Of a stretch of 64,000 nt of DNA, positions 10,058 to 22,200 are shown piece after piece. Origin of the DNA: Guadua angustifolia. Taxonomy: Eukaryota; Streptophyta; Magnoliopsida; Poales; Poaceae. The notes under the pieces were generated by a model. The model ran no database searches, had not been told where the DNA came from, and was given only the letters and a program-made list of their open reading frames with translations. The stretch is taken from NCBI GenBank assembly GCA_036346375.1, contig CM070517.1, positions 49,014,200 through 49,078,199 of the forward strand, written 5' to 3'. Numbering within the stretch: the stretch's first letter is position 1; every line of letters begins with the position of its first letter. The translations under genes were made by a program, and so were the position numbers.

Positions 10058-12757
10058 GTTGGTATCAGAGCGGGCTTTAGGTCCGTGGTATGTAAATTTA
10101 GTAATTCTACTCTAGAGTAAACTAAAAGTTGCTGTGTGGAATTAGAAACATGGCATAGGTATCTACTTTTAAAATTTGGCCTCAGGGCAATAACCTTAAA
10201 ATCTGGAATAGCGTGGTTCATTAATTTAAAACTTGACACACTCAGGTGCACAGTAGGAAGGGATGGGTATCATTGTATTACGCTTAAATGTTGCATTTAA
10301 GCTTTGATGATTGAATGTTAAATTATTGTGTGTATTGCTTTGATTATAAAAGGGATTGTTTGAATCATTATGCTTTCGCCTTTGTACTTTTGACTGTGTT
10401 AAGGGTCTTGGATGTTGGTGTGGCCGGTTAAAGCCCCCTTTGAAGTATGAGAACCTCTCGAGGTGAGGGTCGTCGGTTGTTGTGGCATAGTTTAGAGTGT
10501 GAGTGGAGAAGGTCGGTTTCTTTTGGCTTCATTCCTTTGGAGGCAAAGAGAAAAGTTGGGTGATGAATCCTTTCGGATTGCTTTTACCGTTCTGGAGTTC
10601 GGTTTCATTGGTTTCTTTGGTTTTTTGTTGGTTATTGTGGGTTGCCTTATAGAGAAAACAATTGTAGTTGTTGTTCTCTCCATTTAAGAAAGTTATTGAA
10701 GTTATTTGGTGCAAAACTTAAATCGTGTGTATCTTTGGTGTCAAGGTTTTATCGAGAAGAATTTGGTCGATCATTTGGTTTTTCCTATGCATCTCTTTTT
10801 CTTCCTAGGAGTTGTAAATCTTGAGATTCGTTTAAGGAGTTGTTTCCCGTTGGAGTTTGGGAATTCGAGAGTCGAATTCTCTTATGATTTATGGTTGAGT
10901 TTTTTGGAAAGAGAGATGGTTTTTGTTGTTGTTCATACTTAAGAATCGTGGATTTCCTCGAAGGTTGAGTACGTGACACGGGGATGTTTAAGACGTTAAG
11001 CGTATGATGGGTTGTTAGAGATTTCAGATGATGTGGGTTACTAATTCTGTTAACGTGAGTTGTTGATTACATACAGGCACCCAAATTTATTGCGTGGTAC
11101 AAAATGACTAATTGGAATGGTCGGTGATTCTAAAGTGAAAAGTTGATTAAAGTTTTTACAATGGTCGTGAGTCGTGGAATTGAATGGAAGTTCAAGATTT
11201 GTGTTCCAGTAAGTCTGGTATTGATCGGGATTGAGAGGGTCTAGAATCTTTTGTGGATGAATTTATTATAGTAAGATGTTGATGTAAAGTACCGGAGTAT
11301 ATTAGCGCAAAGGCATAAGAGTTGTTGATTTGTGTTGCTTATGAGTCAATTAAATGGTGGATCGACAAAATGATTTAATCGATGTGAAATTAAAGAATGA
11401 GTATATGGAAGGGTTGTATGAATGATGGGGTTTTGTCTTGGGAAAATGTCTATCTGGGAGTTATCTATGGAAAATGACTAGTGGTGGGTATATGAATAGG
11501 AGGAGGAAAGTAAAGGAAGATTGGGTTTTGTAACTTCCGTTCAAACCTGTGTACTTTTTTGGATTTGGTGAAAAATGAAACATTTAATGGCTAGAGCCGG
11601 ATTTGATTAGAGTTGTGTGATGTGTTGGCTGAGTATTTCAAAGTGTGAATCTGGTGGATGTTTCTAAGTGATTTTGTGGGTGAAGTGGTTTTGTTCGGAA
11701 TGAGTTTACTTTTCTCTTGAGAAAGAATGTGATGGTTATGGGTACAGATGCTTAAATTGAGAATCAGTTAATCCTCTGCCAAACGTTGGTTTTGGTTTAA
11801 TGCGAGAGATTTTGCTCTGGTTAAAGTAAGTGGAGTTGTTTCTTGGTTTTATAAGAGCTTTTGTCAGCGATTTCTGTGGGGTTTCTCTTTTAATTGGAGT
11901 TTTCCCCGAGGTGAATTTTATTGCATTGATTTGAGAGTGTTAAAGGTGATTTATATGATGTTCGAGAATCGGGTCTTCTCTTGCGAATTTGGCTTTGGAA
12001 GAAGAATATGAGTGATGATTGAGCTCTATCAAGATCCTCTCTCAGGTAGATTTTAATACTTTGGGTTCAAGGTGATGTACATGGTTCGTTTGGTCAGAGC
12101 GGGAATTGTATTTCCTTTGTGTTCTAGCTGGAGCTAAAGGATATGGAAGTTTCTGGTATAGTGTTGAGTGTAATAATGAGAATTGAGTTTTCTTTGGTTA
12201 TTGGGATTGCAGCTGTAAAAGTTCAATGCAGTGTTTCTCTTGAAAGTTGAGTTTTCCTTGGTGTGCATTTTATCACATTATTTGAAGAGGATGAAAGTGG
12301 TTAGTTTTGCTAAAGACATTTGATGTGGTTCCTTGGTGGTGCTTGCTTAACCCTTATTAGTGAACTACTTGGACGTTGATGGTAATTATGTCACCATTTC
12401 TAACGTGTGACTGCACTTTTGGGTTAAGATGGTTGTAGCGAATGGTTTCCTAATTTGCTGTGTAGTGTTCTGTAGTGAACATTTACCCTGGGCAGTGGTC
12501 CTTTGGGGTGAGGTAAGCTTAGTAGAAGGAATATCAAAAATTATATTGTGGAGATATGGTTGGAAGGGAAATTGTGTTTAAGTGAATTAATTGTTTCGAT
12601 GGTATTTGTCGATAATGGACCTTTTGATAAAGAGGTCAATCAATTGAAAGAGGAGATAAGAGTATAGCAATCGAAATTGAGTATGGATTTGGAGTAGAGC
12701 ATAGAGGTTGGTATCCTATTCATCCGAGGAGGATCATTGGTTGTTCGGATGTCGTAT
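10058..12757 (+). mobile_element. Gypsy element A, 5' internal region without coding capacity
   Basis: It starts with the primer-binding site TGGTATCAGAGC at 10060-10071 (initiator Met tRNA), two bases after the LTR. The next 2.7 kb contain no long reading frame and no recognisable Gag, protease, RT or integrase. It is either a large non-autonomous derivative or a heavily decayed internal region. It ends where direct repeat R' begins. Confidence 0.7.
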
Positions 12758-12894
12758 GCTATAGTGTCGACAAAAAGTTTGTCTAAGTTTGTCAGATTGT
12801 TTGCGAGCGTGGTATGATTTTGGGATTTTGGCCTATTGATTGACTTCGACTGAGTTCTTGCATGAGAAGTTGCACTTATTTGAGCTAAGTCAAA
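12758..12894 (+). repeat. Direct repeat R', right copy (137 bp)
   Basis: Second copy of the segment at 1582-1718, two mismatches. In the left copy it is followed by element A's 3' internal end; here the sequence switches abruptly to a B-family LTR. Confidence 0.85.
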
Positions 12895-13797
12895 CCCAAG
12901 CTTATTCAAACTTAAATAACTTTTGAACTAACAGTCCAAATGGAGTGGAATAAATTTCTAAATTCATCTAAAATCTAGTAGATTCAGAATATGCAAAAAT
13001 ATTTTGAAAAGAGTCATTGTGAAAATTTTAGTAAATAAAATACATAAAAGTAGCTTAATGCATTAAGAAAATTTATTATACAACTTTAGGTAAAATAAAG
13101 AAAAGTAAATTTTTATGAAAAATCCTATACTGTGAGAAGCCCAAATATGCACAATGCTTATATTCAAGTTAATCATTTCATTTGTTTAATAAGACTTCAA
13201 GCAAATGCAATGCATATATATAATCTAAAGTGCTTTTGTGATTAGCAAAAATTGGAGCATTGCATGTTAAGGAGTAATAAAATGTAGAATTAACCAAGTC
13301 CAATAAAGGCATAAGGATTAACAGAAAATGTGAAGTTGAGTATGCATGTCTTTGCATATATAATCATGTGCTTGCTATTATATATCTAAATGTTCATATT
13401 TGTGCTCTAACATGAGAATTTGCTGTTAATAACTAGAATGTTATTAAAATATTGCTTTGAATCTAAATCCAATAAAAAGGGGTAAGAATCTGTTTAGACC
13501 TGAATTGATTACATTATTATCATCTTAACCAATTTTTGCATCTTGAATTCGAAAGTATAAATAAAAGAATTCATAAATTTTACATCTTGAAATCGTAAAA
13601 TAAAGATAATGAATTCATAGAAGCAACTCTGTTATGTGCGTTGAGTTTTATTTATTCTTGCTATCTATTTTCTTTTTGCCCTTTTTATTTGCTAAATTCT
13701 ATTTTTGCCTTATTTTATGACGTGTAGACGACACATACCGCATTTGAGGAGGGCGACCTTGCGGTGATCCGAGTTTGAGCCGACAAAGGTCAGAGCA

Positions 13798-13805
13798 AGG
13801 TAAGC
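13798..13805 (+). promoter_or_regulatory. Candidate 5' splice site in LTR B1 (GT form)
   Basis: AG|GTAAGC sits where the other B LTRs have AG|GCAAGY. It is the only GT form among the seven LTRs compared. Confidence 0.35.
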
Positions 13806-14003
13806 ACCTCCATGATCATGTTGAACCCAATACTTCACCTACAATATGTTGTTTTTGCAACTGTATTATGTATGCGAGTAATTCTCCGTAAAAACTGCTA
13901 TGTTGGGTAGAACAAGTAGTTATCCCTGTATAATATGGATTTCCTTTAATCTGTATGACATGTGAACCTTGTAACCGTAAGTATGGTTTAGACATAAATT
14001 AAT

Positions 14004-16984
14004 TGTAATACCGCAAATTGTTTTCCTAGGGTTTTTGGCCGGATTTGCTTTTGACGTCTCGCCGATTTAAGAATCTTATCAAAAGTTCTGACTTTTGCCG
14101 AATGCATATCGGTAAAGGAAATTCTCCAGGTCGTAAAGCTTTTGCGGTAAGTTTTCTTTTGCAGTACTCTATTTAATTTTGAGTCGTTTTGGGCCTTGTG
14201 GGGGAGATTCTGGCCCATGTGGGAAGGGAATCACCTAGCTAAAACCTAGCCCATCTATTTTTCCTTCCTTCCCTTGCCTTCCCCCACTCCTTGCCCGACT
14301 GCAGCCCAGCCGGGTCCCTTGCGCCCCCTCCACCCGAGTGTGTCTCCCCTGGCGTCTCCCTCCCGACTCCAGGCCGAGTCCCTGCCGCCGCCTCCTCAAA
14401 AGAACGCCAGGCGCGTCGCCCAGGCGCCTCAGGCCACGGCGTCCTCCCGTCGTCGCGCCTCGCCTTCCCGGTGGCGTCCTCCCAGAGCTGCGTCTTCGCC
14501 CGCCCCGCATGAGCCAGCCACCTCCCGTGTCGCCTCCTCCCGGCCAGGGCGCCGCCTCTTGACCCCTCCCGCCGGGCGCCGACGACCCTCCTCCGGCCTA
14601 ACACCTCCTCCACCTCCCTCCTTCCTCCATGGGCTTTCCTTGAGGTAAAACCCTAGGTAGTGGGGATTCTTTTGGCTTGCATGCTAGGTGTTCGATGAAA
14701 TGGCTGTGAGGTTTATGCTTGTGTAGTGGCTCTTGTTTGGGTCGATTCGAGTTGGTGATCTGATCGATATTAATCTAGTAATGATTTCTAGCTATTATAC
14801 AAAGAAAGGGTCGCCTCGATTTGCTATGCATGCTTTACCTGTTTGTGATTTTTATAGTGTTAGCAGTGATGTCGAATCTGCCTAGTTGTGCTGCAAATAT
14901 CTTATGTAGACATTTCATGTGTTGGTACTCGGTAGAACTTATTTGTTAATTCTTTTGAGTTGCTAAGCAGTCAAAGCAATGTAGCGATTGTAGATGTAAA
15001 TTATAATCTTTGACAGATGGTATCCGAACTGTAAGCCATCATGTTTGCAATAAATTTGTTTAAGCAGTCAAATCATTGTAGCAATGGTAGATGTAAATTA
15101 CTTTTATGCATCTAAAGACAAGACTATTTAACCCTACTATTTTGGAAGCCGAGACTTGGATGATGGTTATCTGTTGGCATAGGAAGAAAGAAATCACTGA
15201 ATATAATCTCACATGCATTTCTAGATAAAGTCAACTTTACATGCTAGAAATTGTTCAGGAGGTAGTGTTCTTATATCAGTTCCAAAACATGATGAGTTAA
15301 GACTCCTCTTTGATACACTGTATACATACTCATTTACTTGTCATCTGAGATAAATCGTACTTAGTTTCAGTTATTGAAAATATTTTTCTTTGATAATTCT
15401 GTATGTTGTTTGTTAAATTGTGTGTTTAAAGTTGGACAGCATGGCCCAATTCAATGAGTTAAGAGTTTATTACTGCCATTTGATTATGAGCATACTATTG
15501 TATATTAGTTTATTTTGTTAATGGTTTTGCATAAGATCCCAAATCGAGAGAGTTGAATTTTCGTCGCGCATTGAGGTATTGAGTCGGACCTTGATCCATT
15601 CTTGTGCGTAACGTTGTTTTCAGGGAAAGTGTCTTCGGGGGTGGTCACGACCCCACGTCGCCTCAAGCATCGGTAAAGGCAAGTGCAACCCTAGAGCGTT
15701 ATAGGATGTTAAATGCCTTGTTTGCGATAAGATTATGGAAATTTCTAATGATGTGGTTATGTTTAATAGCATATCTAGAAGTTGTTTTCTGTATGGTGAT
15801 GCAGATGGATGAATGTTAGCAAATTGGTAAGCAAGTTATTCAATCTCCATTTATGGCATTGCATTACGAATTTTACAAACGAGTAGGGTTATGTTGATGT
15901 AAGTAATAAAATGATGAATGCGATTAAATGGTAATGTGTGTGTGTTTATATTCGGGTTGGCCGTGCTTATAAACATGTCTATGACCAATGTGGAGTTGAA
16001 ATAGGATGAAACGGGTAGATCATTCATGTCATTTGCATTCTTTTTGTGCATTCATTACAGAAGAGGCGACCCATGTTGATGTGGGCCTCTGTACTCACAC
16101 GTAGTGAGTACAAAAGTCCTACCTCGTAGTCCCATCCACGGATGGGAGCGAGTCAGTAAGAGTAGGCCCCGCCACGGGATGGTTGGGATTGAGGGTGCAC
16201 ACCGACGGGTGTGCACTCAGCTATACCGGTATAGGCTACAAGGTTGCACTTTGAGCATGACGCATAAAACATTGCATTGCATTGTGTGTTGCAATTGATA
16301 AATGTTAATTGATGAGAATGGAAATGACAGGTTAAGGATTGATCCAGAAATATTTATTGAGGCATGGGTAAGATTTAGTTATGTTTTCGAGTTGGTTGCG
16401 GTAAGTGGAGATAGTTACTGCTTCTTTTACTGGTTGATTTCCATTTAGTAATGGCTATGTTAAATTCTAGAGTAGAAGTAACTCAGTTGAATTCATTACT
16501 TTTTATTATTGTTACACTTTGCTGAGTCTTGGACTCACGTTTGTTTGCTTCCTGTTTTAGGTACCTTGAAGCTGACTCGCCGGGATGGGAGTAGAGCACG
16601 TGCACGACTTCGGTCACTAACAACCCAGTTAATTGATTCGTTAAAAATGGTTGTAATAAATGCGATTGTATTGTGTTGATTGGCGTTGTGTAGTTGGTTA
16701 ATTGCCGGTTGGAGATGTGATGGATTATCTAAGGACCTGCTAGTTGGTTTCATTCTTCTGTGAGTGATTGATATATTATATAACTGCTATTGTTCTTTTG
16801 TCTGCTGAGTGGATGTCCTAGTTTTAGGGGAGATGCTGCCGAAATTTTGTAAATTTCGGTGACTTAGTTTAAGCCGGTTTAAGAGTTTAGAAGTTAAATT
16901 CAGTTTCAATCTTTGAGTAGAGGTGTCGTTCGTTATTTAGGGTTTTGGTAGCATTCGCGGTGTGGTTGGCGCTGGGGTGTTACA
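14004..16984 (+). mobile_element. A-related gypsy solo LTR
   Basis: The LTR starts TGTAATACCGC and ends GGTGTTACA (2,981 bp), flanked by perfect 5-bp target duplications TTAAT (13999-14003 and 16985-16989). There is no primer site or internal region, so it is a solo LTR left by recombination between two LTRs of one element. It shares the structured core (16,060-16,235) with LTR A but is clearly diverged from it. It also carries AG|GCAAGT at 15677-15684. GC-rich reading frames at about 14,235-14,650 lie within the LTR. Confidence 0.93.
16060..16235 (+). other. Conserved hairpin cluster in solo LTR
   Basis: Inverted repeats in the same order as in LTR A: GTACTCAC/GTGAGTAC around ACGTA (16091-16111), TCCCATCC/GGATGGGA (16130-16147), GTGCACACC/GGTGTGCAC around GACG (16195-16216), CTATACCGGTATAG (16221-16234). 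Stems differ in sequence from LTR A but still pair. Confidence 0.6.
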
Positions 16985-17648
16985 TTAATGTCACTATAGG
17001 TATAAACGATAGATATCATATCTGCTTAGCCATGCTCAACGTTAAAATGATTCATTTTCAACTTGTTTATTCAAACAATTGCCATTTGGAAAGGTTGCTG
17101 GTAGTTTACTAAAAATCCAAAATAAAACTATGGTTTTGATGTGGGCGATTATTGGTAATAGCCAGAGGTGCAAAAAGGAACTGCACGTAATGTAGGGTGG
17201 AGTGTCGCCCATGTCACATTAAGGACCGAGCAATGGGACGCTATTGATCCAAGATTTTCGTGCAACCACAAGGGCTGGTATGGGACAGCCTTAGCCTATT
17301 AAGTTGTTTAGACATGGCTTTGCTCATTGGTAGGCGGGAGCTTGCAGAGGCACTCTGTTCTAGATTGCTTGTTAGGGGCTTCCACACAGTTCGTGTGGGT
17401 AAATGCATAACCGGTGCAACGGTATGCATACTGCCAGATTCGAAACGTTGTGTTGGGTGTGATGAAAGTGGATCCACGACTTGGGTGTGTGTTTCGTCTC
17501 TCTGGCGAAGTTAACGTCCCGGGCTGGATCGAAGTCATGTCTAAATAATGTAACGGCTATGTATGATCACCCTGCCGGCACACCTAAGGAAGTGTGTCGT
17601 ATGGCCTAGCAAAAAGGTGAATCATTCCTTGTGGGTAAAGTTGTACAC

Positions 17649-17678
17649 CTCTGCAGAGTATAAAATCTAATCGATTAG
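17649..17678 (+). other. Paired palindromes in LTR B1
   Basis: CTCTGCAGAG (17649-17658) is followed by CTAATCGATTAG (17667-17678). Equivalent pairs exist in the other four B LTRs with changed but still symmetric sequence. Confidence 0.65.
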
Positions 17679-18368
17679 CCACGCTCGCGGTCATGGGCAC
17701 TTGGTGAAGTCATTCCAATGTTAGATTTTTGTATTTTCTGAAAACTTGGGTTTCGGTTTGAAACTGGTTTTGGCAACCTGGTTTTATGTCTAAAGGAATC
17801 GACATATATGGCTATTCAGTCGGGTAGACTGGTTGTGGAATTGTATTTACTTTCATGTAAATTTACATTGTTCCTTAGCGATTTTACAAATTCAAATTGC
17901 AATCTAATATTAGCTTATGATTTACTTTCTTGAGCAACTGCAAAATAACTTAGAGCCTATCATTGATTAAGCCTGCATGATTACTTGCTGAGTACCAATG
18001 TACTCAAACTTGCTATCTTCCTATCTACACTGTCTCAGATGATGAAGATTCAGTCTTGCCAGATGACGCGTACTTTCAGGCAGGTCGAGGGGATTTTGAT
18101 GACGATTTCTTCTAGGAATTATCCCAGTCTGATGCCTGCGGGTTTGGGCAATCCACCTGGGTTTTGGTTCTTCCAGCTGTCGTTTTGTTGCTACTCTGTT
18201 ATTATTTTAAGTGCTGTAATATACTCTGTATAATTAATCTTGAGCTGGTTATAAATATTCTGTTTGGTTCTGATATCGATGTTGTAAACATGTGTGTGCT
18301 AGCTACTGATCCAGGGACTAGTACTGTATACACATGGAGGTTCCTGTTCCTTGGAACGGGGTCTCACA

Positions 18369-19200
18369 ACTGGCTAGAGAGTAGTATAGTCTATTGTACA
18401 CGTAGTTGTAGAATAATGTGTGTGTATATCTCACAATTTGAAAACTGAATATATATTATCATAAATTGTCTCTCTTAGCCAAATCCTCGTTGAACAAATG
18501 CCACCCTAATATGTAAGGTTTTAAGACAATCAATATCTAGCCCCTTTACAAGCAAACAATAAACTGCATAATTGAAATTACTCACAAGACATTGATAGAT
18601 TGTCACTTTGTCAGTGTAAACTGAGAAAGCACGTCAATGACGGGACACTCACAAGTCAAATCAAACTCAAACAACTACCAATTGAATTCAAACATGTACA
18701 CTACTGAATTTATTAGCAATTTCTCAGCACTCTATAAGAAAATTCTCGGCAGCTGTCCTGCATGTATCAACACCTAACCGAAGATGCCAGTGCCACATGT
18801 AAACTACGGAATTTATTTGCTATCAACATACTAGCAAGGACTGTATTAATGCCTAACCAAACTGCGGGGTGAAACTAATCTTGTACATAAACATATGCAT
18901 CTGGCCCCACTCTAAAGTTACAATAGAAATGAAAAACTGTAAATATGATGAATAACTTTCAAATTTTAACAGTTATGTAAAAATTCCAAATTTAACTTAC
19001 CTGCGAGCATTTTCAGCACGCACTCTCTCTTAAAATTTCTGAAAGTGCAAGAAGCATATGCATCTGGTCCGACACTCTGGAAATATGCTGGCAGCATTGA
19101 CAATTTGTGTTCCAGTGAAACCAAGCTTAAGCAATTCAGCGATTGCCTTTTCTTTCAATTTCTGTTGAGGCTCCCCTTGCATTGCTTTCTCACTGCTGCA
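18369..19200. other. Unassigned stretch
   Basis: No gene, LTR end or MITE that I recognise. It is AT-rich and lies between the end of LTR B1 and the CACTA-like subterminal repeats. Confidence 0.5.
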
Positions 19201-19204
19201 CAAC

Positions 19205-19495
19205 AGCTCATTACAAACGGTTCATAAGCCTCATCACAGATGGTTTTATGAATCGTCTGTAACAAACTGCCAGTGATGAGTAGGGGTCATCGTAGACGGT
19301 TTACGAGTCGTCAGTGAAAATAGTCATCATAGACAGTTTTAAATAAGAACCGTCTGTGATGTAAGCCTCATCACAGACAGTTCCATTTTGGAATCGTTTG
19401 TGATGTGATGGTTTTGTGATAAGGCTTTGGAATCGTCTGTGATTTAGGTGTCTTCACAGACGGTACGTTCTTGTTTAGAACTGTCTGTGATGTTG
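19205..19495. repeat. CACTA-type subterminal repeat array
   Basis: About five short hairpin-forming units of the form ATCACAGACGGTT...AATCGTCTGTGAT occur with variations, the pattern of En/Spm-type subterminal transposase-binding repeats in grasses. A related motif reappears near 20,835. I did not find a clean CACTA terminus or target duplication, so element borders are unknown. Confidence 0.65.
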
Positions 19496-20870
19496 CCTTT
19501 CTAATATTATACTTTTCTATTTATTGGCTAGTTTTAATAAATGCTAGTCATGCCCTCTAAAACAAAATAGATTACAGAGCATCACAAACATATTATTATG
19601 ATATACATTTAAAAAAGAAACTCACATTACATATTACAACATACAACACATTCATTTCAAAAATCAACTCAGATTACACATTACAACGTACAACGCATCC
19701 ATTTCAGAAATCAACCCAGATATATTGACCAATTGAATTCATAACTACAACTCACAAATTTACAGCGCAAGGTTCAAAAATTAATCCAGGTGATAACTAA
19801 CAAATTCACAACTCATCACGTGAGGCTTGAATGGCATTCGCTTTTTGGATTTACGACCTCACGCATCAAGAAGGCATAGAGTTTTTCTCAAATTCCTAGT
19901 AGGTCAGCCTGTTCCAACGCAGATTCAACACATTTCTAAGTCTGTCGATGGGAAGAGTAAAGTTTTGCATGTATATAAATTGATAAGAGAAAATAATTAT
20001 TGCAAGATTGATAATCTCTATGACATTGGTCTTCTGTGCACAAATAAGGAGTTGCATGTTGTGGCAAACGTAGAATCCACATAGGTTAGTGGCCTTTGGC
20101 TGCTGGTGGCACTGCCAAAATATAATAGATTAGCTCCGGAGGTATTATTATGGAGTATGAAGGATTATTGTGTATTAGCGGATACCGAAAACTTATAAAT
20201 GTGCTTCAGTTTGATGAGTCCTTGTGTGGCCCTCCACAAGCTATGTAGACATTAAACAACACATTGAGTAAATTTGCGATAGGTGCCAAGTCGTGGGTGC
20301 CGTCTTTTTTGGAATCAAGGTAAATTATCCGGTTCTGTCTTGATATAATTACGAGTAGAACCTAGTAAAACTTACACAAGTATGTCACCATGGTCATTCA
20401 ACCTAACGTCGAGCTGCGTATAAAGTACAAATCAACAAGTATAGCAACTGGACGAAGCACTTGCCCCGAGTTGTGAGGTAAAAGTATGAATTTTTTATCC
20501 AATTGAGCCAACAAAACATTTTCACGTACTCGTGGACGACTTGTAAATTTTCGTCCATAGTTTTCTTGGACACCACGTGTGGATCAAGGAAACCCATCGG
20601 TTCTTCCCTTACTTATGTATTTACATATACAAAATCAAGAATCATATATATGTGTGTGTGTGTGTGTGTGTGACATTTAATTTATCAGTATGACTTGAAT
20701 ATAGACTGTGATTGCACACATCTATAATGTCCAGCATCTCATGAGTGAGACGTTAAGAGCATTGAGGTTGTAGAGTTCGAACAAGTCATTAAAGCCATGC
20801 TCATCAGGATGACCCCTAATTATAGACTTTTTTAAAAACCGTCAGCGATGAAGAGTCTAATATAAACCCT
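19496..20870. other. Possible interior of a CACTA element, unassigned
   Basis: The segment lies between the subterminal repeat array and a similar motif near 20,835. An 85-codon plus-strand frame at 19,827-20,084 has no recognised domain. No transposase motif was seen. Confidence 0.35.
20648..20673. repeat. TG microsatellite
   Basis: An uninterrupted run of TG dinucleotides preceded by a short TA tract. Confidence 0.9.
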
Positions 20871-20873
20871 TTA

Positions 20874-21200
20874 TAGTTGTGTCTCTTGCATCACGGCTTC
20901 ACGCTCCATTGCTGCTGCCATTGAGTCAACATGATGGGCGAAACTTAAGTCGACCACGCATGCACATCACTAAACATAGCTTATCCAGTAGCAATGCCCT
21001 TGCTATAAATAGCAGTCAGTGTGTTTCGATGTAAGGAGATGGAACACCATGTACACCCTTGGCTGGCCTCACTACGATCCTACAAAAGACAAATAAGTCA
21101 GGTAGGGATGATACATTGCAAAGAGAACGGCCACCAGCGATGTTGAAGTGATTTGACTTGGATTCTGGGCAAGGAAGCAGAGTGCACAGTGCATTGCACG
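20874..21200. other. Unassigned stretch
   Basis: No gene or repeat recognised. It abuts the left target duplication of the large hAT-bounded segment. Confidence 0.5.
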
Positions 21201-21391
21201 GTTGCACCTAGGATTAAAATCCAGATGAAATATCGGATTTCGGCCCCCTTATCACTGTTTTGGTCTGGATTTTGTGGTTTTTAGACTGGATTGTACTGTG
21301 TTTGGACCGGATTTAGCGCCAACTTTGGTGGTGAGAATTGTAACACCATTTGTAAGTAATACATATGAAAAGTTTGCAATAAACTCATAAG

Positions 21392-21464
21392 ACTACTGTA
21401 GCTCAGCTTGTTAAGGGACGGAGGGCTACGCGTGCTGTAGGTCACTGGTTTGAATCCTGGATAG
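21392..21464 (+). other. tRNA-like (SINE-like) segment
   Basis: TAGCTCAGCTTG resembles an A box and GGTTTGAATCC a B box, about 50 nt apart. A related copy with the same upstream TTTGCAATAA lies at 31,245. The acceptor stem is not convincing, so I do not call a tRNA gene. Confidence 0.4.
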
Positions 21465-21569
21465 AGTGTTCAGTGCTAAACTTTTTTCTTGCCTACAAGA
21501 TAGCAAGACACAAAAGGGACAGAATGGATACTACCTTTCCTAAACTTGGCTGGTTTCGTGGCCGGAGAG

Positions 21570-22200
21570 GCTGTCCACAACGACGTAAAGCTCCACCGCT
21601 GCCTGTGGGGCTGGGATAACGGGTGGATGTGCACCCAAATCTTTTGAAGGGCATTCACACTGTGATGTCAGTTACGTTCTGTCCAAAGGATACCAACACC
21701 TTTGCAAGCACATCTCTCGACTGCACTACAAGGGTCTGTTTCACAATATCTCATATCCAACAACACGTTGCTATGAGCAATGATGATTTGATTTGGTTCA
21801 TTAGTACTTTTTGATCTGAAATGGCAGATATGGAGTTTGGGTTCTCTAGATCTGAATTTTACGCTCGATGGACATCAAAAGGGTGTGAACTGTGTTGACT
21901 ACTTCACTGGTGATGACAGGTTCTATTTGATTACTTGTTCGGATGACTCCACTCCAACAAAGATCTATTTTTCTTGCTTTGCTGTAGTATTTTGAATGTT
22001 TAGGTGTTCAGTACAGTCCTAAGATGGTGCTATTATGGTAGACCAGGTCTAGAATTTACCAAAACAAGAGCTGCATGTGTTCAGACAGTTGAAGACCACG
22101 TACGTACTTTAATTCCCATCTTGAGCTTCCTATAATCATTACTGCATGCATCAGAAGATGGTACAGTTTGTACATGCCGTTCATCAGCTTACAGGTGGCT
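21570..22200 (+). pseudogene. Coatomer beta'-subunit (COPB2) gene fragment
   Basis: The segment encodes recognisable pieces of the N-terminal WD40 propeller of COPI coatomer subunit beta', which coats Golgi vesicles. Pieces in order are GWDNGWMCTQIF, then after a frameshift CPKDTNTFASTSLD (ending about 21,733), an apparent intron to an AG at 21,827, DGHQKGVNCVDYFTGDD (to about 21,960), then CVQTVEDH and SEDGTV near 22,080-22,170. An intron at a plausible position means it was copied at DNA level, not by retroposition. Frameshifts, stops and loss of the rest of the gene (a full protein is about 900 residues) make it non-functional. It lies inside the hAT-bounded 10.9-kb segment. Confidence 0.82.

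Larger units (their letters stand above)
12895..18368 (+). repeat. Gypsy B-family LTR, copy B1 (5'-truncated, interrupted)
   Basis: The segment shares ordered blocks with the other B LTRs in this window and ends in the family terminus CGGGGTCTCACA (18358-18368). It has no primer-binding site after it, so it is a solo LTR or fragment. The start is missing and is replaced by the junction with repeat R'. A 2,981-bp A-type solo LTR interrupts it at 14,004. Without that insert about 2.5 kb of B sequence remains. It includes the paired palindromes at 17,649-17,678. Confidence 0.75.

Noticed and set aside
14239..14648. Overlapping long frames on both strands
   Set aside because: GC/CT-rich part of the solo LTR; several frames are open at once, as expected from composition.
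19827..20084. 85-codon frame as a CACTA protein
   Set aside because: I do not recognise any transposase or accessory-protein motif in it.
21392..21464. Functional tRNA gene
   Set aside because: Box-like motifs are present but no proper acceptor stem or anticodon arm could be drawn.
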